From: Mucidula mucida
Lineage: Eukaryota; Basidiomycota; Agaricomycetes; Agaricales; Physalacriaceae
Length of the DNA: 64,000 nucleotides
Reading direction: 5' to 3'
NCBI GenBank assembly: GCA_015501055.1
Contig: JADNYV010000001.1
Coordinates: 1,240,001-1,304,000 of the forward strand
Below, piece by piece: positions 13,687 through 23,699 of this stretch. The translations under genes were made by a program, and so were the position numbers. Position 1 is the stretch's first letter. Each line of letters begins with the position of its first letter. The notes under the pieces are model-generated. The model saw nothing but the letters and a program-made list of their open reading frames with translations. It did not search any database and was not told the origin of the DNA.

Positions 13687-14085
13687 GCATATGTAGTGAC
13701 TAGCATAGCTTCATTTGCGGTGTTTGTAGAACAGTAAAGTTGTAATTGATGGACCTGTTTCTATGTGGAGCCTATATAGTGCACCCGTTGCCATCCGCGC
13801 GGTCGCTGAGGACACGCTGAGCGTGGACTAATATTCGTCTTTCAAGTTGATTTCACTTTCTACGCGTTTACTTGTTTCGCAACTGCTTAGCACCGATTCT
13901 TGACGGAGGTGCCGCAACAGACTTGGCATAAAATAGGGGAGGTAGGCCCAATGCGGATCCAGCCCATCCTGTTTTGACTGCAACGCTAACCTCCACATTC
14001 CTTTCTGCTCCGGTATCGCTCTTTTCAGAGGTTTACAGTCCTTCAAATCGCAGGCCGACCCACTGTCGAATCCTTCTTCCACCCC
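13687..14085. other. Intergenic region between PTH2 and the UPF0658 gene
   Basis: No supported gene. A minus-strand frame at 13828-14184 overlaps the first exon of the next gene and has no family match or start context, so I read it as a shadow. Nothing else stands out. Confidence 0.6.
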
Positions 14086-15709
14086 ATGTCGGCCAACGCC
14101 TACACCGACGACTTTTCCAATGCGCAGTACCAGAACAGGTCCCCATACATCCCGACGCATCCCACGCTGTCCACAGACTCGCACGAGGTCAAGGCCTCAT
14201 ACGACGACCTTATAGACGAGTACGCTTCACCGTACGCAGCCAATGCACGCCACCAGACCTTTACCGTCGACACACCAATAGCGGCACAACATCGCCGGGG
14301 CCCCTCATTACCACAAAAGCCCTCTAAACGTGATACTTTCCAGGATCCGACCAACATTGGTTACCCGCCGTTACCAACAGACCAAGAAGTACAGCCGGCG
14401 TGGACGTGGCACAAAGTATGTCTCTGAACATCTCGCGATAACGCTTTGGCTGAGGTGCCTTCAGCTTGTTCCAGAATCATTGCCCTGTCGGATGTATATT
14501 GTTGTTGTTCTAGTGCAGACGGCTATCGATATAGCCATAGAGGCTGACCTCTTTATACGCATCAATGCTGCAACCAAGGGCAGCACTATCACTTCCAAAA
14601 AGATGTCAACTTATCTGGTATTATTCGGCATGGCTCAGTATGTTCCAGCTCTTGGCGCGTATGTACTCGACTCATCTTCTTCTCCAGCGTGTTCCAATTT
14701 GCCATGGCAGTCGACGCTGTATACTTCCGAAATACGCTAGAGTTTTTATGTCTAACGTGCGTCAGCATTCTTTCATCCATTTGTCCGAGGCTGATCTTGT
14801 GCAGTGGATTCAACACACTTCTTCTCGCCTACTCAATCATCCAGATTGGCGAGGTGAAAGAAGCGCTGAAGAATGCGGAATCGGCCTCCGGGGAAGGCAT
14901 TTCAAACATCCCAATCAACGTCTTAACAACAATAATACCTTGCGTCGTCGGTGCAGCCGAACTGGTTTTCATTCTCTTGGCCTGGAAGATCTATCACGAA
15001 TTTGGTTGGAAGGTGTACAAATTTCTAGGTGCTGATCGTCGCATCAAGAAAATGTACGCCAATTACCAGATTTATGAGTGTTTGATCAAGTTCGACATCT
15101 TCTTTTGGGCTGGTTTTTCGGTCCAATTCATCGTGTTGGTCCTATCGGAAGGCGATTGGGAGTTCTATGTTACCTGCGCTGCTCTACCACTGTCATTGTT
15201 ACTTCTCTTCGAAGGCCATATAGCAGCGCGGTACGAGAACAAGTGGATGATGGCGACGTTCATGTCGGGATGCGTTGGCGCTATGATCTATTTCGTATAC
15301 AAGGTACGTCTCTGTTTACATGTTCTATTCGTCCTCTAATCGGTTCTCTCAGCTCACTAAGGTTTTGATGTACCGTAATACTGATTTCGCATTCATATGG
15401 AAATCACTCTCAGTATTCTGTGGGTTCCTCATTGCACTTCACCATCGTGCGTACTCATGGGAGCTGTGTAGCTGTGATTGCGATTGGCTTATTGCTTCTC
15501 ACATTCGTATTTTCTGTCATCACTATGCGAAACTTTGGTCGAGGTCTCAAAGACTCTTGTAGGAAATCGCTACTGATTCTATGCTTTACGCTAATGCGTT
15601 CATCGTTCTAGTGACGAACAGGACTACTGGTCATAACCGGTTCAATTCCAAAGGAGTGGGTCACAACAGGGCTGCGAGCGCCAACCCGAATCGTATGAGC
15701 ATCGACTAG
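14086..15709 (+). CDS. UPF0658-type Golgi membrane protein
   Basis: A soluble N-terminus of about 110 residues rich in Tyr, Pro and Ser leads to WTWHK and LVPESLPCRMYIVVVL. At least seven further hydrophobic segments follow, including FQFAMAVDAVYFRNTLEFLCL, NTLLLAYSIIQI, IPCVVGAAELVFILLAWKIY, WAGFSVQFIVLV, LPLSLLLLFEGH and VIAIGLLLLTFVFSV. Conserved points such as KIYHEFGWKVYKFLGADRR, YQIYECLIKFDIFFW and MRNFGRGLKDS match the UPF0658 Golgi family described in fission yeast; its biochemical role is unknown. The hydrophilic tail is Asn/Gly/Arg-rich (NRTTGHNRFNSKG). Seven exons join in frame with no indel: introns follow HK, GMAH, CLT, YK, SVF and DSL. The stop is at 15707-15709. Confidence in the family is high; its function stays open. 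Confidence 0.82.
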
Positions 15710-16126
15710 TCATTCCACGAAATTCATGAATCGCATTCATTGTACTCATTACATACGGCTTGGACACTATCGACCACGCTCACCCGGGCCTACTCCACAA
15801 ATCCACAATTCGCTACCGTATTTTATACCATAAATTCGTCCTGTTTTATAACCTGTAGATTCGGGTGTACCCCTCATTTTCTTCTTTGGCTGAGATCTTG
15901 ATTATTATGCTCAAGTAGCTGTCGCCGTATATCAATGTATTGCTAGGTTTCGTATGTATAAGGGTTCCTGCACTGAGTGTCATTTCAAAACACTTTTCTG
16001 AAGGGCGCGTAAGATTGTACTTGTTTATCGTACACGTCTTCGCCATCATGAACCGTGTCAACATCCATCCCAGTTTCGTTACAACTCTCATGATCTAGAC
16101 AGCTCCTGCCCTGTCAGTCTATCACC
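15710..16126. other. Intergenic region between the UPF0658 gene and BET1
   Basis: AT-richer sequence with no convincing gene. An 81-codon minus-strand frame at 15846-16091 has no recognisable features. Confidence 0.55.
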
Positions 16127-16668
16127 ATGTCTCAACGGTTTGGTCAACAACGTACTGTAGGATGATAGTGCACTCATCATTCCCTCAGATTTAGACCTTC
16201 CCTCCGTGACCGATCCACAATACTACCCTTGTCAGGCCGTCCTTCGCCCGAACCCAGCGGATATCGTTATGTAGATAACTTGGAAGGCCAGAATGATGAA
16301 GCGCTTGAGGGCTTGAGTGCAAAAGTCCAATTGTTGAAGAATGTGAGTACGTTTACTGCATACAGCTTCCTCGTAACTTGGATTAAGTCTCCTTGTCTGG
16401 CTACAGTTAACAGTGGGAATTGGAAATGAGGTGCGGGAGTCCACCATTCAGTTATCCCAGATGGTGAGTGACTTTGTTCTTATGTACAGCGGTGGTTAGT
16501 GATGCTATATAGAATGATGCTTTCGCGGAAACCTCTGGGATATTATCTGGCACTTTTCGACGCATGAACACCATGGCAGCCCGGCAAGGATGCCGGTGGT
16601 TATGGTACATTGTCTTTCTAGTCATTGTCTTCTGGTTTTTCCTCGTGGTCTGGTGGTTTCGACGGTAG
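16127..16668 (+). CDS. BET1: ER-Golgi v-SNARE Bet1
   Basis: Four exons. MSQ joins through a GTTTGG donor to FRPSLRDRSTILPLSGRPSPE, followed by the SNARE helix: NDEALEGLSAKVQLLKN, LTVGIGNEVRESTIQLSQM, NDAFAETSGILSGTFRRMN. The central Q of the zero layer fits Qc-SNAREs. The protein ends in the Bet1-type anchor (WLWYIVFLVIVFWFFLVVWWFRR, TAG at 16666-16668), so it is tail-anchored with almost no lumenal residues. Bet1 drives fusion of ER-derived COPII vesicles with the Golgi. Length, about 120 residues, is normal for the family. The first splice is the least certain; the rest are fixed by conservation and frame. No indel. Confidence 0.9.
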
Positions 16669-17209
16669 CCCAGGGCCTTTGCATTGCACCGTCATTCATG
16701 TATATCTATTCGTACATTAGCCAGTCATTGCATAACTTGTATGTCTGGTCCATTACTCAAGGGGCGTCACTACAACTTGTCGGGCAAAGTACGCGTCTCT
16801 TGTGAAGACGGCATATGTCAATCACAGACGGAACCAGAGTATCGTACTTGTGCGGAGTTGGCGGACTTAGTGCGTAGCAAATGTGACTGGAAGAGAGTCA
16901 GAAGTAGTTACGGTCTTTCTGATTGTGCAGAGGTGTCGCATTTTTCATGAAGCATAAGTCAGCCACGAGACTCGTTATCGACCGTGAAGGTTTGGTCTAG
17001 AAAGTGCATGACGGAGCGGGAGATATAAAAGGCAAAACCCCGGTAGATGTGTAGCAATCACCTACCTTACCGCCACATATAAGACTGCTTTCTTGCTTTC
17101 GCTCTTGCTTTCATCTACTGCTTCGCGTAGCAATCGTCTGCTCGCCATCTGCTGCTCTCATCCGCACTTGCAAACCCCCTTCTCCTGCTGCCAATCGTTC
17201 GTCATCATC
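16669..17209. other. Intergenic region and promoter of the Yippee gene
   Basis: No gene found. The right half holds the promoter of the Yippee gene: a TATA box near 17024 and then a C/T-rich leader with several CTTGCT/TCATCT runs up to the ATG at 17210. Confidence 0.6.
17024..17030 (+). promoter_or_regulatory. TATA box of the Yippee gene
   Basis: TATAAAA in the context GAGATATAAAAGGC, 180 bp before the start codon at 17210 and followed by a pyrimidine-rich stretch. It has the best TATA consensus in this part of the window. Confidence 0.5.
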
Positions 17210-17706
17210 ATGGGCATGAGCTACCGTCGATACCTTGCTGGAGAGCGTATATACGGGTGTTCTACCTGTAAGACGCATCTAGCCACGATACATTCCATGA
17301 TATCCAGGGTGTGTTTCCTTTAAATCTCCTCTTGTCGCCTCCAGAGCGCAATGCTTATGAATGGCAAGGCATTCACGGGTCAACATGGAAGAGCTTATCT
17401 CTTTGATGGAGTGTGAGTCCTTTCAAATCACCATTCTTGCATCGTCCCCGAACTGTGCTCTCCTGCTAGCGTCAACGTACTCGAGGGCGAGCCCTGTGAT
17501 CGCACGATGACAACAGGCGCACATACCGTGCGAGACATCTACTGCGTTAAATGTAGTACTGTTCTTGGTTGGAAATATGTGCGTACGGTGCACGATGCTT
17601 GATTTTGTCTGATATGTTCCTTTAGGACAAAGCATATGAACCGTCGCAGAAATACAAAGAGGGCAAATATATCCTCGAGCGAAATCTGCTTACGGACGTG
17701 CAGTAG
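17210..17706 (+). CDS. MOH1: Yippee-family zinc-binding protein (Moh1)
   Basis: Four exons encode the full Yippee fold: [69 protein letters not shown] and [22 protein letters not shown]. The two CxxC pairs (CSTC, CVKC) bind zinc and form the Yippee domain shared with Mis18 and cereblon. Yeast Moh1 is linked to stress and stationary phase; no enzymatic role is known. The first intron ends either at the CAG near 17346 or, with better agreement to the family, at an AAG so that SR joins AFTGQHG directly. Both choices keep the frame. Length, about 110-115 residues, is typical. No frame break. Confidence 0.9.
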
Positions 17707-18689
17707 GTTTCTCGGGCTTTATTGGCGGCTTTAGCTCCCTCCGTTGGATTGATTCGTCTTGGCAAACCACTTGTCATGTCGAATCTCCCTTCGGTTATCG
17801 TCGTGGTGCTTCTCGGTTATTATCGCGGTCATGATTCTCGGTCTGTCGGATTGCAGGGGGTGGGTAGAATGCGTGGAGAGCATGCGAAACGAATAGGTCT
17901 TGACCCACTATCGTTGCCACGGACTTTCCAGCTTCTCACATCCCCATCTACTCTTCACGGCCAGTCCACCAGTTCCTATACTTGTGCTGACTCGTTGCAG
18001 CATCGTGTACACCATATTTCAGTCTCGTTCTCCCTCCTCTCAGATCCTCGCCCTAATCTATCATTCCGCAAAGCATCTCCCCATTTGTAGATCATCATTT
18101 ACCGCCCCAGCATCATCAGTAGCTGCACGTACTATTATTATTTCCTTAGCATACCAAATGCGATGTGTACCATTCTCAATGAAATCCCAAGGAGTAGTCC
18201 TTTCAGTCCTTTGGTGTGGTAGAGCATCATGAGACCCACACAGTGCGTGTGCAACGGAAACGGATAACATCACTGCCTACTGAGCGGAGATTTAGGCGGG
18301 TCGGCCACCCGCCTGATGACATTGGCTTGCTGACAGAACTCGGGGCTAGATCCCAAAAATGCCGTGCTGAGTTTGAGCAGCAGAATCTGGCTATAATCCC
18401 GATTCGCACTTGAGTTGTACTGTAGGGCGGTAGGTGCGCCCGTTGCAGAGGGTATGGATCTGTGATGAACATTCCAACTCTGTCCAACTCTGCAAACAAA
18501 CGCCAGAAATAGTCTTTACGACCAAAGACCTAATTGGGGAAGCTGCCGGCCCCATCAATCCATTCCCCAACGCTTTGGCCGAACTCGGCTACTTAAACCG
18601 CCTCTCTTTTAGACCGAACTTGCTTTGGTCGTCCTTTCCTTGTACCCCACATACATCATACTTGCATCCCTGCAATTCCTTAGTGCAAG
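17707..18689. other. Gene-poor stretch downstream of the Yippee gene
   Basis: Open frames up to 122 codons exist (for example 17722-18090) but lack conserved motifs and splice-compatible neighbours. The last 100 bases before 18690 are C/T-rich and look like a 5' leader of the next small gene. Confidence 0.5.
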
Positions 18690-19013
18690 ATGGGTACGTG
18701 TTGCTGCTTTCTCGCACTAAACTACCCTCACCGTTGTCCAGCTTCTATGACCATGTCACGCCCAATCGTTTCGTCTCCCCTTGCTGGCCCGACCTGCTCA
18801 CAAGGCCAGACGAAACGTATCACGCCGCGCAGGAACCCGTCATTCCCATCCTCGCGCGCTCTCCGACCATTCCCAACCATTACTACCGCCACCCAGCCTC
18901 TTGGCTCTAAATCCGGGAACAAGAAACCCGTGAAGCTCATCCAACCCCCCGCCAATCACCTGCATACCTTTGTTCTCGACCTCACTCAGGCCGAGTTCAG
19001 TCGCCAGGATTGA
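18690..19013 (+). CDS. Small basic hypothetical protein, start codon split by an intron
   Basis: Exon 1 would be only ATGG (18690-18693). A GTACGT donor and a GTCCAG acceptor remove 48 nt, and exon 2 (18742-19013) continues in frame to a TGA, giving 91 residues. The product is Ser/Pro/Arg-rich at first (PTCSQGQTKRITPRRNPSF), then basic (KSGNKKPVKLIQPP), and ends LHTFVLDLTQAEFSRQD. That last segment is regular enough to be a short helix-forming interaction motif. The pyrimidine-rich leader, strong donor and intact frame support a gene. I do not recognise the family, and expression cannot be judged from sequence. Confidence 0.45.
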   Translation: MGTCCCFLALNYPHRCPASMTMSRPIVSSPLAGPTCSQGQTKRITPRRNPSFPSSRALRPFPTITTATQPLGSKSGNKKPVKLIQPPANHLHTFVLDLTQAEFSRQD

Positions 19014-20824
19014 GCGACGCGTCTTGCTTCTTTCGGACACACTCTTTGGGGATATGCTATGCATCGACCATCCTACCAAAACCCACCTATCATTGACTTA
19101 TTCAGTATATTGATCTGCACCAATTTGCCCCTTCCTACCGACCCACGCCGCTGTTTCATGATATCCAGTATGTTTATACCAGCCGCATACTGTACTCTTT
19201 CTTGCTCTTGGATTGTACGCTGCGTAGCCACCTTTCTTAGAGTATCCATAGACCTTTCCCGAGTCCCGTCCCACGTCGAGTACTGTATAGTATTTACTTT
19301 GAAACGCTTGTTGATTGGGCTGTTCTACTTGAAAATAACCAAAATAGGAATCCGTAACATGTTGCGGTACTCGTGACCATTTACTCGGAACTGCTCAAAT
19401 ACAGATAACACTGGTGCAGAGTTATTCTTTTGCAAAGCTTTGAAGGGCACCAGGGTGTCTGTAGTAGGTAAATTACCCGTACGAATACTCGGGAACAGCG
19501 GTCAATCTGATAGCCACGATGCTGGGCGTTGGGCTCCCCTAGACAAAATGAGCCCAAAGCCGAATTGTAGAAGCAAGTAGTCAGCCGCCACTGATAGGAG
19601 ATGTAGCGGCGAAAACGAGAGGCGGCCCACGATCCTTGGCGAGCATTACTTGGGGAAGAAGATGAATCCCACCTGTCAGCTTGCATCACATCAGCCAAAC
19701 GGCCTGACCGTATACTGACCCTACCTAGGGAATATTATAGTCACGTTGACCATGGCCTGAGAATCCTGGGCACTAGGTACGAAGAGTCGGCGGAAGCCCG
19801 AGTTCATTAAGAACGGTTCGGAACTGTTGTGGCTCTGCAAAGTCCACGGCTGCACATAAGTAGGGTCACAAGGCCCTCTAGCATGTTGTAAGCGTCCCGC
19901 TATCCGGTGGAGAAGCGACGTGACAGTGTTGAACAGTCGGGCCATACAATCGAGACATGGTACCTCAGGACTGAGCCACAGAGTCGACCAAGGCAGTAGC
20001 GCGCTTATCGGAGAACATCGAGTCTTGAAGGTTGACACTTGTTGGTCCACGCGAGTAACCTTGTGCCACCGAACTTTAAAACCAAACTTAGATACGTCTC
20101 CTTGATCAAAGTGGCCACGCGAGACAACGTTGTGCCCTGGTTGAAGCATCCTGAGGAGAATGTTTAGGCCCAACGAGACAGAGATGAAAGCCTCCAGATG
20201 CACAGTTGATAGTAGTTATGACGAGCGAGAAGTTCGGAAAAGAAATGACAGAAACCGAGGACCGCAAGAGTTTGAACTTTGTGTGAATGAACCGAAACGG
20301 CATCCGCATCTACATTGTTGGATACCGAACTGATATGCTATCAAGATGGATGTGCGACACTACCTGATATATTGAGGTCTGAAGCAAGCCATTGTCTCCT
20401 GACAAGATGAGGTGATAGGGTTCGAATGGGAGGGCTGGGCAGACTGGCCATATGAAGGACATGATGAACGGCGATGGCCGATGTGCTATTATCGAGTGTT
20501 AGAGGAGACCAGTGGGCCGGCGCGTGGCTGCCAGATCGAGCAGGTCGGCAGGCCGCAAGCCGGAGCACGGCCCCGTCTCCTACGCTGCACCTCTTTTTGA
20601 CCAGTTACTATTACGACCCCTCCACGCAAATCACGACCATATATCTCGTTTTTCTTTCAGTTACTGTCCCATTCAGCCGCTTGTCTTTCACCGTCAAGTG
20701 CGGCCGGTCCGGATTCGTTTAGTTGTTACACACGAACTACCATAATCACATTTGCGCTCACTCTGCCCTTTCTGAGGTACGCAGGACCTGCTCTTCCATT
20801 TCCTGCTCACAATTGCCACCAGAA
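19014..20824. other. Gene-poor stretch before the Ras gene, with one long unassigned minus-strand frame
   Basis: The main content is a 160-codon minus-strand frame at 19721-20203 followed in the same direction by a 105-codon frame at 19381-19698. The longer one contains FRRLFVPSAQDSQAMVNVTIIF and LFNTVTSLLHRIAGRL but matches no family I know. Both could be chance frames or the remains of a decayed gene. From about 20580 to 20824 the sequence becomes C/T-rich and is the likely Ras promoter and leader. Confidence 0.4.
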
Positions 20825-21670
20825 ATGGATAACTGGAGAGTAGCTGTACTCGGTGACGGTGGCGTAGGCAAAACGGCATTGGCTGTCCAGGTGCGTGTTC
20901 TCCTGCTCTGCATCTCCCCATATCTCACATCCGATCGCCAGTTTACGCTCAACTGCTTTGTTGGTACGCCCGTTCATCCTCCTGCTAGCCTTTCTCTTGA
21001 CGTACCCCTCTGCTCCTTTGCGCCCTCACAGAAGTCTGTCTCATATTCCTTCCTGCTCACCGGACGACTCACCTTTGCCTAGACATATGACCCGACCATA
21101 GAAGATGCTTACCGAAAGCAGTTGATAGTGGACAATCGTATGTGCTTTGTAGAGGTTATTGACACTGCGGGCCAGGGTCAGTTGTCGTCCGACTTTGCTT
21201 GCTCTTTCTGACGCCATCATCCAGAGGAGTACGCCACACTCCGAGATCAATGGGTTCGGTCAGTCTCCCCCCTAGTACCATCCCAGCGCTCTTGTTCATT
21301 TTCCTGCAGAGAGGGTCAGGGCTTCATCCTCGTGTACTCAATCGCATCTCGGTCAACGTTTGATCGCCTTGAGGTTTTCCGCCAGTCGATGCGACGAGTC
21401 AAAAGAGGGGATCCCATCTTTATGCTAGTCGGCAACAAATGCGACAAGACATACGAACGAGAGGTGTCAAAAGAGGAAGGGGCTGCACTTGCGCGCCAAT
21501 TTGGTTGCGAATTTATCGAAACCTCGGCGAAAACAGCACAAAATGTCGAACGCTTGTTCATGAACCTCGTACGCGCATTGCGACAAACACGAAGTATAGA
21601 GCCGGGTCAATCGAGCGGAAGCGGTGCGCCGCCAAAGAAGGAGAAGAAGGTCAAATGTATTATCGTGTAG
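20825..21670 (+). CDS. Ras-family small GTPase with C-terminal CaaX box
   Basis: Five exons. G1 is GDGGVGKTA, the effector region is YDPTIEDAYRKQ, G3 is DTAGQEEYATLRDQWVR, G4 is NKCD and G5 ETSAK. The C-terminus has a polylysine patch (KKEKKVK) and ends CIIV, a CaaX box for prenylation, so the protein should be lipid-anchored at the plasma membrane. It is a Ras/Rap-type switch controlling morphogenesis or signalling; which branch is unclear. The join between exons 2 and 3 is odd. The family has CFVETYDP, but here GTTG|gtacg has no acceptor in the right phase, so either a weak TTT|GTTGGT donor drops two residues or a base is wrong near 21083. The 3' exon (about 21312-21670) is uninterrupted. 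Confidence 0.88.
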
Positions 21671-23699
21671 GGGGACTTTTCTGGGATATTGGTTGTTTAG
21701 ATCCTCTTTACCTGCTTTGATGATACCACTATGTCTCTTTCCTTCTGTGTTGCGGTTTACGTCGATGCTGTCTCCGCTGCATTCTGATCTGCCGTTGATT
21801 TCACCTCCATCCTTTGTGTTGGACCATGCAAATATTTACTTCATGATGTATTGTTGGTATCGGTCATATCCGTGACAAGTAGCTTCTAAAGGAAGTTTCA
21901 GCAAACTGGAACTTGGGCCTTTCAAATGATACTCTTCTCCTCTGTATATCTCAAGGGTTAGCCGGCCTAGTGAAGGCACCAATGGGATGTGTACGTACAA
22001 TCACTCGGACTCTCACGTAACGATCAGGGCATCAAGGTTCATGGTCAGTTCTTCAAGATCAAGATTCTCTTCATTGGTCCACGTATATTTAGGTTTCATG
22101 GACGGAGATCAAGGCGGAACAAAAGAGGCATTGTACATCCAACTGCCCAAAGGATTCGGGATGATAACGCACCTATCGAAAACATGAATTCCGTCCAGAG
22201 AAAAATATTACATGAATAAATCCCATTTGAGCGACACTGCGACATATCCTCTGACTGTACAACTTGTCCTTCCGCGCCACAGCTGAATGAATTGGGCTAT
22301 TCATGTTCCACGTAGGCAATGGTCATCAGCCTTCTTTCAGTCGGCGGAAGTTTCGAAAGGCTCCGAGTTCGAATGCTTTCCTCGCCGGGAGGAGACCAGC
22401 CCCTCGAAATAGTGCGCAAAGGTGAGACAATTCATCGTTAGTAGGGCGGAGGGTCGCCCAAATTCAGCGATGGCTCTAGAACGATCAGTCTAGTACAGAG
22501 CCCACAAGGAACAACACGACGCAAACAAAATCACCTCAGGCCTGTCTCACTGATAGTATTGAGCGCCTTGATCAAGAGCCGCCGGTGTTGAAATCGAGTA
22601 CCATAACCTCGGTGGGCTGAGAAACCGTGATGCGCGCGCAGGATTCAAGTTCAAAGTGGGTGAGGCTGCTGACCAGCGAGATGACAGTGGTGGGAACAGC
22701 ATTGCAGAGTCCCACCCTAGGTGAATGACAGATGCCGGACGTAGTGAGGGGACTATAAATCTCCATTCTTCCCTTGCCACGGAGCCAGTGAGTGGATGCG
22801 TTCAACGCAGTTTGAAACATTCCGACCATACTCCGCAGTTAACTGAAATACGTGTTTTCCAGAACGCCGATTTCCTTGGGCAATACTGTTTGCGGAGACC
22901 CAATTGAGGACTCTCTTAGTATATTTAAAAAAACTGAGTCTTCGCCCCAAATCGAAAATCTCAGGAATGAGTTAAAGCATCCGACGTGACAAGTGATTCA
23001 TAGGACGCGAAACGACGCGACTCTTGTGAGCGCAGGCACGCGAGAGACATATCTATAACAGCAGTCACCGGCGGAGTTTGGGCAAGGGAAAAAGGCTCAC
23101 CTTACCGAATTTGATGACCTTTGGCCTTCCATGTGTGTGAGGCGGACCTGCTGGCCGCCGAATCAACAGCGTCCCCCAACCAACAACTAGAACCTCTCCG
23201 TGCTACAAGTGGACGAAACCGCCCAGTACCACGGCAGTAGAAGGTGTGCGCGAATCACAGATCATCCATCATTCCCGCGTCGGATTGTACAGATGTAGTT
23301 CCCTTGTAAACCCAGAAGGTGGAGAGGACTCAGAGCAATCACCAAAAGGGAGCGGCGAATTAGTGTACGCGTTGTTTCCGAGTCCTAACGAGATGTACCG
23401 CACAGCGGCGTAATCTTCACCTTACTCGTAGTAATCTATCAGACCGTTTTTTTGTTGCACTAGACGCGTTTGTCATAGTTCAAGGGCGGGTACCAAGGGA
23501 GTGGAAGACCCATACTCGTACTTACGAATGAACTTTGTCGATCATAGTTGATGCATTCGATCAACTTGAAAGTTCAACCCCATGGACCAATGAGCAGATC
23601 TAAACCTCGTACTTACTTGTTCTAGACGCCGACGGCCATATCTGTTGCTGTTTCGAGGACGCCAGGCATGCAGTTTCCAAAAAGACTTGATTACACGGA
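21671..23699. other. Two-kilobase gene-poor region between the Ras gene and UTP4
   Basis: Frames here are short (under 90 codons) and without motifs. It separates the 3' ends of two convergent genes, so it holds two terminators and no obvious promoter. GAGTTCGAATGC near 22369 recalls a T loop but has no pairing stem. I see no repeat or mobile-element signature. Confidence 0.5.

Noticed and set aside
13828..14184. 118-codon minus-strand frame
   Set aside because: It overlaps the well-supported first exon of the UPF0658 gene and has no motif or splice context.
16590..16950. Frames downstream of the BET1 stop
   Set aside because: They overlap the last BET1 exon out of frame or lie in its 3' flank, without motifs.
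22340..22410. Possible tRNA T loop (GAGTTCGAATGC)
   Set aside because: The bases around the TTCGAAT loop do not pair as a T stem, and no D or anticodon arm is found at the right distance.
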